Shown one piece after another: positions 31,803 through 44,719 of a DNA stretch of 64,000 nucleotides. How positions within the stretch are numbered: the stretch's first letter is position 1; each line of letters begins with the position of its first letter. Position numbers and translations under genes: made by a program. The stretch spans positions 36,754,503 through 36,818,502 of the forward strand of contig CM046454.1 of NCBI GenBank assembly GCA_025506515.1, given 5' to 3'. Origin of the DNA: Flaveria trinervia. Taxonomy: Eukaryota > Streptophyta > Magnoliopsida > Asterales > Asteraceae. The notes under the pieces are model-generated. The model did no database searches. It saw nothing but the letters and a program-made list of their open reading frames with translations, and was not told where the DNA came from.

Positions 31803-33962
31803 TAGTAAGGCCCATTCCCTGGATGCTTATAAATGGGCAATCATCGCCATAAAACATAAAATTTACATTTACCATTAATAAATCATAACAGCGGAATAAT
31901 TTTGAACCATTTCATATAATCATAAGTGCTTTTTGCAAAATAATACATTGTATTTAACTTGGTACAAAATATCATAATTTTCATTACTTCATAAAAACAT
32001 TATCGTAACATGAAATGGATTCCATCCAAAATAATCCAAGTAGTTGCCTCGTGCCACCCTCAGCAACAATTACCAGGCAACTGGTAAACACATAGTAGTC
32101 AGCGTTGCTGAATAAGTTCTAGTTTTATAAAATAAAATACTTTTCCTTCGTTAAAAACCATCTTTACTTTCATTCACCATCATACATCATACATACACAC
32201 ATAATAATTTATTATAACTTTCATCTCATTTGTAACTTTCATTCATTCATGATCGTACGTCATCATTATCATTCTTTATCTTCTTACCGTACCTTTCGTA
32301 CATTCCATTAACTTCCTATGACATGTGCTATACCCCGAACATTGTGCACGAAGCTGGTTACTTGGCCTGAGGTCTATCATATACCGCGGACATTATGCAC
32401 GAAGCTGACTCCAGTACCTAGGACAAGTACAGTAATCACTATCATATATCATTCATTCCGGACCAATGCCATGGGTTATACCCCGAACATTGTGCACGAA
32501 GCTAGTTACTTAGCCTGATGTTTATCATAGACCCCGAACATTATGCATGAAGTTGACTCTAGTACCTAGGGCAAGTGACAAGGGTCCCATACGTATGGTG
32601 AATCAAGTGAGCTAACCCGAACATAGTTGAGCTAACACCCTTCATTGGGTGTGAACCTCCATACATTGCTAACACCCTTCATTGGGTGTGAACCTCCATA
32701 CATTGCTTGCAAGAGTTTTCATTACTTTCATTCATTCATTAATGCATGCATTCATTCATTCTTTACATTCCTTTTTTCATTAACTTTCACTTTTCATAAC
32801 ATCCTACTTTACGTTCATTGATATTAATCATACCACGCAAAGCCACGGAAAATAAACATACGTAACAAGGAACATAACAAAACAACCATACCATACATAG
32901 CATCATCCATCACATCACATATGACATCAAAAAGTTAACTTACATTACCCCCGGGAACCTCCCAAGTCAAAGCTACTCTTACATTTTCCTCAAAAGTCTA
33001 AAAATATTCTAAGTCTTAGGCGCATGGGCACTATGCAGGCGCATGGCCTCTGCGCGCATGGGAACACTTAGGCGCATGGGAAAGGTTCTCGGCACATGGG
33101 CACTATTGGGGCGTATGACCCAACACTTAGTCAATTTAAGCAACTCTAGGAGCATGAGCACTATGCAGGCGCATAGGCAGACTTAGGCGCATGGATGGTT
33201 TTTGGGACATGGACACTTAGCCAAATTTTAGCCTATTCTAGGTGCATGGATACTATTCAAGTGCATGGGACTATACTTAGGCAATTTGACCGTTGGGTGC
33301 ATGGGCCTATTTTAGGAGCATGAGCAACCAACTCAGTCTAATAACATCATAAACAGTACCAACATCACCAATTCATCAGTTCTAAGCCTAGTTCAAGCAT
33401 TCTAAGCAATAAAACATGAAAAACATGACATCATCATAAAATCAAGAACACCCAAATAAAAGCCCACCCACATTCACACATTCACATTCATACTCGTATA
33501 AAACCCATTTTAATAAAAGCATCCGTACATGCATTTCCAGCCCAAAAATCGGTTAAAATATGTAAAAAGGGGGGTTCTAGAACTCACCTTGATAACTTTC
33601 AGATAAAATTCTTCAAAAGCTGAATTTCATTGATTTCCACCACTTAAAATCCATCAATTCACACAACCCAAACACATATACAAACACATATGCATACAAC
33701 CAAGGCATAGGCCGGCCAAGAACATCTTAAATTGATGAATTCTTACCTTGAATTCAATTACCCTTCTTCTTTCTTCAAAATCCGAACTCTACTCTTTCAC
33801 TCTCTAGAAATCGGGTTGCAAAATGTTAAGGCATTATGGACGGCCATCACCATTTGTACCAAAATATATAATATTATGTAGTTTTTACACTTTTAACCCT
33901 CAACTCCGGACAAATTGCATTTCCTTTTTTGATTAGTTTATTCTAAAAATCCAGGTGTTACA
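31803..33962 (-). repeat. 5' LTR of element C (about 2.16 kb)
   Basis: The minus strand opens TGTAACACCTGG at 33962, a common gypsy LTR start, and ends next to the primer site. It contains a GCGCATGGGC array (33010-33320), paired direct repeats around ACCCCGAACATTGTGCACGA (32330-32570), and TCAT-rich tracts. The left terminal dinucleotide is altered (TAGTAAGG against TGTAAGG at 25990). Confidence 0.82.
32631..32704 (+). repeat. perfect 37-bp tandem duplication inside the C LTR
   Basis: GCTAACACCC...CATACATT occurs twice head-to-tail (32631-32667 and 32668-32704). The equivalent places at 28590 and 26765 carry one copy, so it is a recent local duplication. Confidence 0.85.
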
Positions 33963-35985
33963 TGATGATACGGTAATCCTTATCTACACATTGAATCAAT
34001 GCGTGATCGTTCTCTTTTTCACAACTCCAAGGCATTAACTTAGACAAAGTATTAGAAGGTACTAGAGTGTGTATGGGGATCTTCGTTACATTCCTTGAAT
34101 GTTTATAAAGTTTTACCTTCATTGGTTGTTCGTGTTAGGATCAATATGGTTCTCTTCTTCAATAACTTTAGAATTGGCAGTTTTGAAGTCTTTGAAGTTG
34201 GTTTTGCTTTGTCTCCAAATCATATATGTAATCCAGTTACTTGGATTGATGAATGGAACATACCAATGGCATATAAGTCTCATGCAATGAGTCAATGAAA
34301 GTGGTGTTCATCTTAGAAATACTTTATAGCTACCCATCTTCTCTTTATCACTTATATTTCTTCTAATCATCATACGCCCAACAGAAATAAGCTTGATTTC
34401 TGTTCTTTACCTGATGAAGGTTTGGAATACCTAAGAGTATGACTATAAGCCGGCAGCGGAAGTGCTTCAGCTGTAATATAATCAACTTAACAAATAGCCA
34501 TTTGACCAATTTGGTCTATTGGCTTTCTAGTTGCTTTGTACCACTCGACTATCCAACAATCTTCCCCTTTTTGACTAGAATATTAGAAAATATGTTCTTG
34601 AGACTATTTTTGAATATGTCAATATTATCCACAACTTCATCCAAATCATCAAACGATCCCAATTCATCATTTTTTCTTCATCTAACATACTTTGCTAGAA
34701 TGAGTAGAATTCCTTCTTATACTCAGCTTCAATTACAAGATTTAAAAGGGTGTAATGAACTGTATCATCAGGACTTGGTCCGACGACATTTCCAGTTACT
34801 AATGATTAATAAGTACTAGTAGCAGCACTCGTATCAACTCCTTGATCGTCATCATCATCCTTTTTTAACATCATCTCTTTATCATCACCTTTTCATCATC
34901 AATGTCATCATCCTCATCATTATCATCTAAATCACTTATCCTAAATGAACATGATCCAAGTCATGATCATCATCATCTGGGTCTGGAATGGGCATGATAT
35001 GCTTAGGCTCCACAAATACATCTCCAGTGTATGGTATATGTTAATCCTCAATAGCCTGAATAGGTATGTCTAATATTGCTCATGATCAACATTAGTTGTT
35101 TCTGTAGTCCTTTCAGTTTCAAGGGGAACAACAACACACTTTGTCTTAATGATAGGCGTATCAACATCAGTAGAACCAACATCTTGTTGACCACTTGATT
35201 CATCAACTTTAGTGGTATGTTGATGTATGAATGATGAATAAACACATGAGGTGAGATCTCTTAAGTAATGCTACATGATCTATACATAACTGAATATAAA
35301 CTATTGTTGTCTATTTACACTCTTAATCCTTTCAACTTTCTCATACATAGGTCGATACAAATCATCTATAATATGTGTTATCTCTAACATCTCCTTCTCA
35401 AGTGTACTAACTCTCTGTTCCAACTTAACCCTTAGGGGTGATAAAGAAAAGTTTCACATTTGAGGTCGTGGCTTAGGAGTAGTATTGAAGTAATCGGCAT
35501 CACCAAACAAATCATCATGTGTCTGTTGTCTTGGAGGAGCCCTCAAAACATCATCAATAGTGGGCATAGAAGTAGATGTCATAGTTGTTGACTCTATGAC
35601 AATCACTAGAGTATTTGCCTTAGTGACTGTGACTATGATATCTAACATTTGTAAATCTCAATAGTCATAGTGGTCATTTGTGTCCGACGTTTCCTCAACA
35701 CACCATGTCCTTTACCCTCCTACGTGAACTTTCACCTGTAACCCTTTCAATTATCTTCCTTTGGCGTCAGGTAGTGATAAGAATGTCATCAGGTGTAATA
35801 TTATAACGATGATATATAGCATTGTGTTTGGCAGGAGTTCACGCACTCTAGGACGTGCTTGTAAAACATAAAGAATATTTCCCACTTGATCAATATCAGT
35901 CACACTATCATCTCCTTCTCCTTCTCTCTAACCATGTATCAACCTGATATATAACAAATCATTGAGGACGTGTTACCAAAATCAT
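33963..35985 (-). pseudogene. coding remnant G, interrupted by element C
   Basis: On the minus strand, open pieces in changing frames include IIVTVTKANTLVIVIE and DDVLRAPPRQQTHDDLFGDADYF (35460-35650). A Lys/Glu coiled-coil stretch KLEQRVSTLEKEMLEI follows (about 35400). Then come PLETERTTETTNVDHEQ (35080-35130), an acidic PDPDDDDHDLDHVHLG (near 34960) and IPIHTLVPSNTLSKLMPW near 34050. Composition (acidic run, coiled coil, P/S/T-rich) is like the ORF3 proteins of A and B, so it may be the ORF3 of yet another element. I do not recognise a family. It contains none of the family B palindromes, so it is not the B2 ORF3. Confidence 0.45.
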
Positions 35986-36180
35986 TTGATGCTAGATTCT
36001 TGTCTTCATCCAGATTCATTTGCAAATTAAGGAAATCAAACTAGTACTATAAGATGCACTCTTGATTTGGACTTTCAAGAATTGCAGCCATGATGATTGT
36101 TAGTATACTTGTCCACTTAAATCCATACACAGACTTTGACACACATTGGTGATTGTTTAAGGTTTAATTATTTCAACAAC
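35986..36180 (-). mobile_element. copia B2, distal fragment of the post-pol spacer, left of A2
   Basis: It matches B1 13580-13780 (GATGCTAGATTCTTGT, TTCAAGAATTGCAGCCATGATGAT, GTCCACTTAAATMCATACACAGAC, TTTAATTATTTCAACAA) and stops exactly at the A2 LTR. The matching continues on the far side of A2 at 48671. The remaining 3' part of B2 (ORF3, 3' LTR) is not in the window; the homology ends abruptly near 35986. Confidence 0.85.
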
Positions 36181-37077
36181 TGATAGGATCTCAACATCTA
36201 GTTTGATCGATTCAAATGATTTCAGCAGCGGAATAGAGTACCAACTAGCACAATTCGAGCAAGAATACCAAAGATATTGCAATGAACATAATTAGTTATA
36301 GAGAGAGAATGTTTCTGCAAAAAGAAAATTCATTCAATCACACGCTTTCGTGTTGGCAAAATTGTCACATACAATCAGGTCAATCATCCCTTATATAGGA
36401 GATGTGATGTCTGCTGATGTCACTTGATAGTGACATCTAACAGAATTATTAAACAACTGAAACACAACTACTGAAGATGTCAAAACAGCTGACATCTCTT
36501 ACAAAATACCAAGTGTTATCAGTTACTACAACTACTAAAAAGAAACCACTGTGAAACTACAACGACTGAAGAACAAGCTCTTCAGTCGTTTACAAAACTA
36601 CTGAAAGTAAAAACATAAAACTACTGATATCACAACTACTGAAGAAGTACTCTTCAGCTGTTGTGACAAACTACTGAAACTTCAGCACTTGGTCTTCAGA
36701 CTTGAACATCAGACGTTTCATCAGCTGATGACTTCAGTAGATGTCATCACCTGATATCTTCAGTCTTTGTCTTTAGACTTTGTACATCAGTTGTTGATCT
36801 TCAGCACTTGTGGACTCTTCAGCCGTTGTACTTTAGTACTTTGGTCTTTAGCTTCAGCACTTGTGTTCTTTAGCTGTTGAGCTTCAGCACTTGTGTTCTT
36901 CAGCTGTTGAGCTTTAGCACTTTAGTCTTCAGCTGTTGAAGTCTTCAGTACTTGATCTTCAGCTATTGAAGTCTTTAGCACTTGTCGAACTGCTGATGAA
37001 GCCTTCAGCAGTTGTTGTGATATCATGTGGGACGTAGAGGTTTTCTGATCTTGGCTCATTGGTTCTTTGGTCCAACA
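36181..37077 (-). repeat. 3' LTR of A2 (897 bp)
   Basis: Plus coordinates open TGATAGGATCTCAACATC and close TTTGGTCCAACA. It is closely similar to 47752-48670 but lacks the 30-bp insertion at the TATA box. The U3 part (36410-37010) is filled with CAGTAGTT/AACTACTG, CAGCTGTTGA and CAGCACTTG words. One TATATAAGG box lies near 36395. Confidence 0.92.
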
Positions 37078-37092
37078 CACTCCCCTGAACCA
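37078..37092 (-). other. polypurine tract of A2
   Basis: The minus strand reads GGTTCAGGGGAGTG directly before the LTR start TGTTGG. The upstream second tract seen in A1 is eroded here (AAGTGGGAAAATAAA near 37125). Confidence 0.65.
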
Positions 37093-40000
37093 ATGCAGCC
37101 AAAACCTCTAATTGATTTATTTTCCCACTTATTGTTGGCAGAATGGTTGGTCTTTTTCCTTCTTGATCAGTTGAGAAGATGACCCATATAAGCACTGGCC
37201 TAGGAATGAGTCTCTGATGATTTGGTTGGCAATGTATGGATGGGAGCTCTGTATTGGGGAATTGGACACTGAGCTGTTCCCCCATCCATGAGACTCACTT
37301 CCCAACTATGAGCTTGTAGGATTCCCTGGTGTAGGCATCCAAAAATACAATTTGTTCCTCCATGGTGAGCTCCTTGCCTCACATCGAAGAATCCTTCAGG
37401 CCCATAGTACTCAGACAGGAATTTGACCTGTTTTCCATTTTTCGAGTACCACTGTTGTAATCTGTCTGTAAGCAAATTCATCAGGATGATGACCTTCTAA
37501 CAGCAGTGGTAACTCATCCTTTCTGATCTCATTCAGCCTCTTATACACCAGCCCATTTTTGATCATTTGTTCTCTAGCATCTTTTGTGGAGGCATGTTTG
37601 AGGTGTAGGCCTTTTTGAAATCTTCCAGGATTTCCCAGGGTGAAACTACAACGGCCAAGGAGATCACTTTATCTACAATCTTTTTGACTTGACCACTGTA
37701 TCTCTGAGGGATGTTTTTTTCTTTGTATTCTGTGAGCCACCCTAGGATCAGGCCAAATTCTTACTCTTTCTTTCACATACTGAAAAGTATGTCTAAGAGT
37801 ATAGATCCTCTGAGCTTGTTTTTTCATATTAATGATGGAAGAAGTGGCTGCATATGCTTTATCTACTCTCCTCAATAACTCTTCATCGTGCAATCTGTGT
37901 TGTTCTTCTTCTTCCAATTTCACTTTGATTGCATCTCTTTGTTGCTCAGGAGTTATTCAAGAGAGAGATCTTTGGCCTTAGGCAACTGCAGAATAGCTGA
38001 GATCGGCAGCCTATCTTCTTCATCATCATTTTCTTCTTCTTCCACAAGCCTCAAACCCTTCTCTTCTTCTTCTTAGGTGCATCATCGGCTGTTGGTTTGA
38101 GGGTAAGGGAGTGGTTTTGTGGGTTGTGGTTGTGGTGTTTTGGAGAGGGAATGTTGACAGGCTGAGTTAGCATTTGGAGGTGAGTGTAGCTTTTGAGTGT
38201 TTGGCTAGCTCAGTCCTGCTCCCTGCTCCTGCTTCATTCAAAGCTTCGACTACTAAACCCTTAGTGTATGCTTCAGATGAACAGATCTTGGAGGTTATGG
38301 CCAAGATGTTGTCCCTGGTCCATGATTTTACTTCGATCAATGATCTCCCAAGGTATTTGTTGATAAATCTGATCATGATCTCAAGTCTCTCTCTATCCAT
38401 AGTGTGTAGCTGGCCCATTTGTTGGATCTCTTCGATCTCTAATCTTCTTATTTCAGAATCCAGCTTTTCAGTGTCGAAACCTTGCCTAAACAGCTGATCA
38501 ATGATATTGTCCATTGATCTGCTGTGTTCAGCATCCGCCTCTTTAACCATTTCGTTCAAGTTCTTCTCTTTCTCAGCGCTCTTCTTTTTTGTATGTGACA
38601 TGAAAATCTTTTGACTTTCATGTACTTTTTCAATTTCAGCTCCTTCTCAATCACATTCTCCTTCTCTTTTTCGGCCTCATACAAACAATCCTTCTCTTTT
38701 CCACCTCTTTATCCTTCTCTTGCTCTCTCTCCTTCTCCATCCTCTTTCTTTTAGCTTTCATTGCTGAACTCTCCCCTTTTTGGGTGCATTGGTTGCAAGG
38801 GATTGAGTAGCAGAAAGTTGTTGGCTAGTACATCCTCTACCAGGGGTTGTAAGACAGAAGAAAGTCTCTCATCAACAGTTTAAATAACAAATCGGTTAGC
38901 TGCGGTGTGATGAGAGATAGGGGATTTTGAGGGATAGCATACATTTGCTCAGGGGGTTTTGGTCTTGAGAAATGGTGCCAGAAACAGAGGCAGGTGGCTG
39001 AGATTTTGTAGTGGATGTGTGTTTAGGGACCTTCAGAGGCAGGTGCCATGTTTGGTTGATGTGGTGGCAGATGGTTTCTTCTTGAGAGAGTTGGTCAAGT
39101 TGTTTTTGCAGCCTACTGACTTCCCCCTCTAGGAGTGTGTTCTGGGCAAGAACATCGTAGAAAAAGCCCAGGTCATCATCAACAGATGCTTAATCACCTG
39201 ACCTCCTGCTTGTAGCAGGATGTACATGCACTGGGTGTAGACCAGTTGTAGCATGTGCCCCTTTGTCTTGGAAGTGGGGACTTCCAGCCTTAGGACTTTG
39301 TCCTTCATCAGCTGTTGCCTCTGTGAGGTCTTAGTTATGTTACCAGCCTTAGTCTGATCATATGCTGATTCAGAGGAGGTGGCAGCCTCACCAGATGTTC
39401 TGCTCTCCATATCCACACCAGGAGATAGAACATTTAAACCCCGGTGCTGGGGGTGTCAGAAGCATTTGTATCCTCTTCCTCAATTTGTTGTTCTCCCCTT
39501 TGTTGGTGGTTGTAGGGGAGGAGGAGAGGCATGCAGCTGAGTCAGCACATTGGCAATATAATGGTTGGGCTTTGAGGGGCATTTGCATGGGGAGAGGGGA
39601 TAGAAGCTGATTGCATCCGGGGAGAGGGATGCTCTTCAATGATAACCTCCTCAAGTGAGAGAGGTCTCAGTAATGTGGTTTCCCCTGAAATGGTTGCAAC
39701 AGGATCCTTTTGAGAGGATACCTGTGCGGCTGTTGCTGGTTGAGTCATAACACTACTGGAGGGTTTCAACCAGTAGTTTATCCTGTTTGGGTGGTACAGG
39801 AGCATCATCAGGGGACTCATCTCCCTGATTAGCTTGTTTGGGTTTGGATTTTGGCTTGGTGGGGACTTTGGATCTGGCAATTGAAGCTGTGGGTTCCTTT
39901 TGCTTGGGTTTGAGCAAACGGGCAGCTTCTTTGAGAGATTGGTCGGAGTTATGCCTGGAGTATACCTCAGCTAGAACAGCTGGTGCAAGGACTCCAAGGC

Positions 40001-40638
40001 CAACAAGGCCATCAGTTTGTAATTCATTTAAAATTATGGCCATCAGAAACCTGGATATAATAGCCATCTTTTTCCCACAGGTTTCTGTGCCGGATCTTTG
40101 ATTTCTAGAAACACAATTTGTGAAAAATTAAAGGTTGGTGTTCTAGAATTGAATATAATACCTGTTGCCACCACGAAGACATTTGATTCCATGAGGATGT
40201 CTTCGAGGCTAAGCAAACATTCACCATATGAAATATCAGTCGTTCAGCAAAGGAAGTTCTTTTCAGTATGGTAGCAGCTTGAAGATTTTCGTCGCCCATT
40301 GTTGATGAAGGACATATCAGTTGTGCCCTTCTGGTACTCAGTCACAGCAGTAGCATCTTGTAAATTTAGCACTCGACGAATGCTATCAGGTGTAACCTCT
40401 ACTAGTTTTGGTTGACCAATGACCTAACAGAGATTGGCCGGTAGGCACATCAGTGTGAACGTAGGCATTGGACCAAAACTGACTGAGTGACTCTAGGTAG
40501 ATGCTCGGGTTTAAGAGCAGAGCTGTATTATATTGAGAATCAGCCATTAGGTCTATGGCGTGATCAAACTTTGTCCAGAAGGCCGATTCGTGAGGTAGGC
40601 GACGCAGTTATGTCGGTGTTTAGACTCATGGTTGCCAT
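37093..40638 (-). pseudogene. third ORF (ORF3) of family A, copy A2
   Basis: It starts at ATGGCAACCATG (40638), paralleling A1. Soon after, a one-base loss shifts the frame in the CVAYLT segment. Recognisable blocks are ERLIFHMVNVCLASKTSSWNQM (40200-40240), AVLAEVYSRHNSDQSLKEAARLL (39920-39970), and a Pro/Gln/Thr-rich middle. Basic clusters KAKRKRMEKE and RPKKRRRM lie near 38690-38760. The helical block VKEADAEHSRSMDNIIDQLF (38500-38560) and EIMIRFINKYLGRSLIE follow (38340-38390). The DEELLRRVDKAY block (37860) and KYLSEYYGPEGFFD (37390) lie in the C-terminus. The blocks A1 and A2 share define a protein of roughly 1100 residues. No membrane segment is seen. The function is unknown. Confidence 0.78.
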
Positions 40639-40693
40639 TTTGAAAGATGAAGGTCAGAAGAACGGCTAATGGACCGTTTGATAAGAAGACAGG

Positions 40694-40701
40694 TATTTAT
40701 A
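40694..40701 (-). promoter_or_regulatory. TATA box before ORF3 (A2)
   Basis: CCCTATAAATACC on the minus strand lies about 63 nt upstream of the ORF3 ATG. It is conserved with the A1 motif at 3791. Confidence 0.55.
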
Positions 40702-40709
40702 GGGTTGGG

Positions 40710-41466
40710 AGAGGAAAAGGCTGAAAGAAAACTACTGAAGGTTTTGTGTGGTCATCAGCTGTTTGAAACTACTGATGACGTGGTATTAACCTTCAGAGGT
40801 TTAAAACGACTGATAGTGGTGGTGTTGTCATTAGTTGTTATAAAACAACTGAAGACTTGGTTTTGACCATCAGACGTTGAAACAGCTGAAGTCTTGGTGT
40901 TAACCATCAGTAGTTATGAAACTACTAAGGTAGTGGTTTTGACTTCATATGATGTAAACAACTGAGGACTTGGTTTTGTCATCACTAGTTGTGAAACTAC
41001 TGAAGACAGTGGTTTTGCCATCAGTTGTTGTAAACAACTGAAGACTTGGTATTAGTCATCAGTAGTGTGAAACTACTGAAGACTGTGGTCTTGCTTCAGT
41101 TGTTTAGAAACAGCAGTTGTAGAAACAACTGATGGGAAATTACTCATCAGCTGTTTTCGTCAATTCTTAGCTTTTCAGCTGTTTCATACTGTCCTCAACA
41201 CTTACTCATCAGACTATTCATCTGCTTTTCAGGTGTTTCATAGGACATCAGTACTTATCTATTTTTACTGATTTCAGTAGTTGTAACTACATCAGTAGTT
41301 GTAACTGCATTAGTAGTTTAGAACAGATAAAGTACTTCAGTACTTGTGAGGCATTAGCCTTCAGTAGTTATAAAACTACTGAGGGTAAAAGAAGTCATCA
41401 GTACTTATATGTGACATGGTTACAATGATCAACAGTACTTATTACTGAGATCATCTTAGTTGTCAC
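40710..41466 (-). repeat. palindrome-rich spacer between pol and ORF3 (A2)
   Basis: Non-coding. Dense CAGTAGTT / AACTACTGA / AACAACTGA / CAGCTGTTT words at short spacing, as in A1 3123-3790. The two copies keep the motif type though the exact order has drifted. Confidence 0.78.
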
Positions 41467-44400
41467 TTATTCTAGCTGGAGCATACCAAGCCTTAACACC
41501 AGGTATGGAAAGTTGAACTATCCAAAGGCTTAGTAAAAATGTCTGCAAGCTCATCAACACTAGGCACAAACGTAGGATTAATTAGACCCTTTTCAAAACA
41601 ATCTCTTATAAAATGATATCTAATTTCTATATGTTTGGTCCTAGAGTGCCGGACTGGATTTTGACAATGCAAAGAGCTGAAGCACTATCCATTAATAATG
41701 GAGTCTTAGTCTCTGTAATGCCATAATCCGAAAGTTGATTCTGAAGCCAGAGTACTTGGGATGTACAACTTGCAGTAGCAATGTACTCGGCTTCAGCAGT
41801 GGATGTAGCAATAGATGTTTGTTTCTTACTCTGCCAAGAAATCAAACAGTTGCCTAGGAATTGACATCCACCAGAAGTTGATTTCCTGGTCAACTTACAC
41901 CCTGCATAGTCACTATCAGAGAAAGCAACTAATGTTCAAGAGTGCCCAGTGGAATACCATAAACCTAGAGATTGTGTACCTTGCAAATATCTAAAGATCC
42001 TCTTGACTGCAATCAGATGAGACTCTTTAGGTGCAGCCTGAAATCTAGCACAAACACATGTAGCAAACATAATATCTGGTCTAGAAGTTGTTAAATACAT
42101 CAAGGACCCAATCATACATCTGTAAAGCGTTTCATCAACAGCTTTACCTTTCTGATCAACATCCAATTGTGTGGTGTTGCACATGGGAGTAGAACAGGGC
42201 TTACAGTTTTGTAAATCAAACTTATTTAAAAGATCTTTTGTATATTTAGACTGATGAATGAAATTCCATCAGCTTTTTGTTTGATTTGCAAGCCTAGAAA
42301 GAACTGTAACTCTCCATTGCACTCATTTCAAACTTCCTTTGCATTAATTTTGAAATCATCACACAACTGGGGATCAAAGGATGCAAATATAATATCATCA
42401 ACATAAATTTGAACAAGTAGCTTATGCTGATCCACCTTCTAAGAAAGTTAGATAATGTCTCATACCAGGCTCTAGGAGCTTGTTTCAACCCGTAAAGAGC
42501 TTATCAAGTGTATACCCATTCTGGGTGTTTATTATCCTCAAAACCTGGTGGTTGACAAACATAAACTTCTTCTTTTATTTTACCATATAAAAATGCACTT
42601 TTAACATCCATTTGAAAAACTTAAGATTGTGGAGTGCAGCATAGGCTAAGAACAATCTAATTGCCTCAGTCTGGCTACAGGGTCAAAAGTTTCATCATAA
42701 TCAATACCTTCTTCTTGTGCAAACCCCTGAACAACCAGTCTGACCTTGTTCTTAACAATAAGCCCATTTTCATCTGTTTTATTCTAAAACCCATTTAGTG
42801 CCTATTGCACCTTACCTGGGGGAAGAGGAACAAGCTCCCACACTTGCTGCTTTTTGAACTGAAGAAGCTCAAGCTGCATTGCTTCAACCCAGCCATTGTG
42901 TCTAAGTGCAACATGATAGTTCTTTGGCTCTAGCTGACTGATGAAGAGAGCATAGAAGCAAAAATTGGACAATTGACTTCTGGTTGAAACTCCAGCATTG
43001 ATATCACCAATGATTTGAGACATTGGGTGATTCTTCAGCTCTAGATAAACAATGAGATCAGTGCAAGTGTTTGTAGAACCTTCAACGGCAACAGATGTTG
43101 ATGTAGATTCTTGAAACCATGTAGATGGTGGCAACTCAAATGAAGTTGAAGATGCAGAAATCTCATCAGCACTTGTTGTGGATGAAGCTACTGAAGCTAC
43201 AGGAGCATCAGGTTTATAGGACATAGGCAGTTGGTCACTAAACCTGAAGAGGTGAGTACTGCTATCATCATCATCATCAGCACCAGCAGTACCACCGTGG
43301 TGAACTGTTGACAGGAGCAACAGCAGGAGTTTGATAAGGAACATATTGCAGTATGTCCAAATCAAATAGCTCCACAAGGCATTGTGGAATCTTGTCCTTT
43401 GGAGATTCATTAAACTTAACATGTAGAGTCTCTTCAACCATCTTTGTTCTACAGTTGAAGACTGTATGCTTTGCAAGTTGATGAATAACCAACAAAGTAC
43501 CCTGCATCCACCTTAGGATCAAATTTTTGGAGTTGATCCCGTGTGTTGAGAATGAAACAAGGACACCCAAAAGCTCTGAAGAATGAAATTAGAGGGGCCA
43601 AATGATGAAGAACTTCATATGGAGTCTTCATCAACCTCTGATTTACTAGAACTCTATTCTGTACATAGCAAGCTGTATTGACAGCTTCAGCCCAAAAAGT
43701 CATTGGCAGTCCAGAATCAGCCAACATGGACCTTGCAGCTTCAATAAGGGTCTTGTTCATTCTCTCCACTACTCCATTTTGTTGAGGAGTTCTTGGAATG
43801 TTAACTGCCTCTTGATTCCCTTTGAGAGGTAGAACTCATCAAGTATTGTTTCTGAATTCTGTTCCATTATCACTTCTAATACACTTGACTGAGAGGGAAT
43901 ACTGCTTCTTAACATACAACACAAAGTTGATAATCTTCTGAGCTGCCTCATCCTTTGAATGCAAGAAGAAAGTCCATACAAATCTAGAGTAATCATCCAT
44001 AATTACCAGACAATATTCTTCTTAGCCATACTCATCACTTCACAGGACCAAAGAGATCTATGTGAAGAAGCTGTAAGCAGGCAGTGGACTTAGGTTCTTC
44101 TATGGAGGGAAATGAAGCTTTGTGTTGTTTTCCTTTTAAACAACAAGCAGTGCAGTTATCTTCACATTTGTACTCCTTCATAGGCAGTCCCCTTACTAAA
44201 CCATGGTTGTCAGCTCATCTGTTTTTGAGATTAACATGACCCAACCTTCTATGCCATAGAGTAGATTCTTGAGGGGAAGCCTTGGAAAATAGGCAAGGAT
44301 GGCCTTTGAGATCTATTCTTGGAAAGATCTAAGGCATACACTCTTCCTGTCTGTTGGCCTTCAGGAGAGTGTATTCATCCAACACCTTATCAATCAAACT

Positions 44401-44710
44401 TAGAACTTTGGATGACATAATCCGACAGTTCTGACTTGTGAAAAGAGAAACATGGCCTTTGTCACACATTGACTGACTCTCAAGAGGTTGTACTTGAGAT
44501 TTTCCACATGTTAACATCATCAAACTTATTTCCCCATTGGAAACAAAGCCTTTTCGATGATGTAACCCTTTGCATCATTGCCAAATGACACAAACCCCTT
44601 CCTTCCTTGAGAGTAGTCATTAAGAAGTGATCTGTTTCCTGTCATATGCATGGATCCTCCACTGTCTACATACCAGATGCCTCTGTGGCATGTTGAAGAA
44701 CCCTGCAAAA
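41467..44710 (-). pseudogene. pol of A2: protease, integrase, RT, RNase H
   Basis: Protease WYVDSGGSMHMTG lies near 44660. Integrase: HHCC region around 44130-44230, DDYSRF near 43990, RSDNG-equivalent near 43870, ERMNKTLIEAARSMLADSG near 43740. RT: entry WELVPLPPGK at 42830, catalytic YVDD at 42394-42405, and the domain end CARFQAAPKESHL at 42010-42050. RNase H: KSTSGGCQFLGNCLISW (41840-41890) and EAEYIATASC. Pol stops with TAA at 41467-41469 after a LRLGMLQLE end. Frameshifts separate most blocks. All catalytic modules remain visible, making this the best reference for family A. The protease has Gly after DSG (DSGGS) in both A copies. Confidence 0.88.
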
Positions 44711-44719
44711 CACAACAAA

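Larger units (their letters stand above)
25990..33962 (-). mobile_element. Ty3/gypsy retrotransposon C, rearranged and truncated
   Basis: The minus-strand order is 5' LTR (33962-31803), tRNA-Met primer site, gag with a CCHC knuckle, protease, and the N-terminal part of RT. It then breaks off at about 29245 into the middle of an LTR (28081-29240), which is joined to a second, more divergent LTR (25990-28080). The gag and RT type resemble the Tekay/del group of gypsy elements. Flanks are tgatg (right) and caatg (left), an eroded TSD. RNase H, integrase and any chromodomain are missing. Confidence 0.8.

Noticed and set aside
33963..35985. ORF3 of B2
   Set aside because: It lacks the family B palindromes and does not resemble the B1 ORF3. 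Homology between B1 and B2 stops near 35986.
37888..38497. Plus-strand Ser-rich and Leu-rich open frames
   Set aside because: They are antisense shadows of the Glu/Lys-rich ORF3 of A2.
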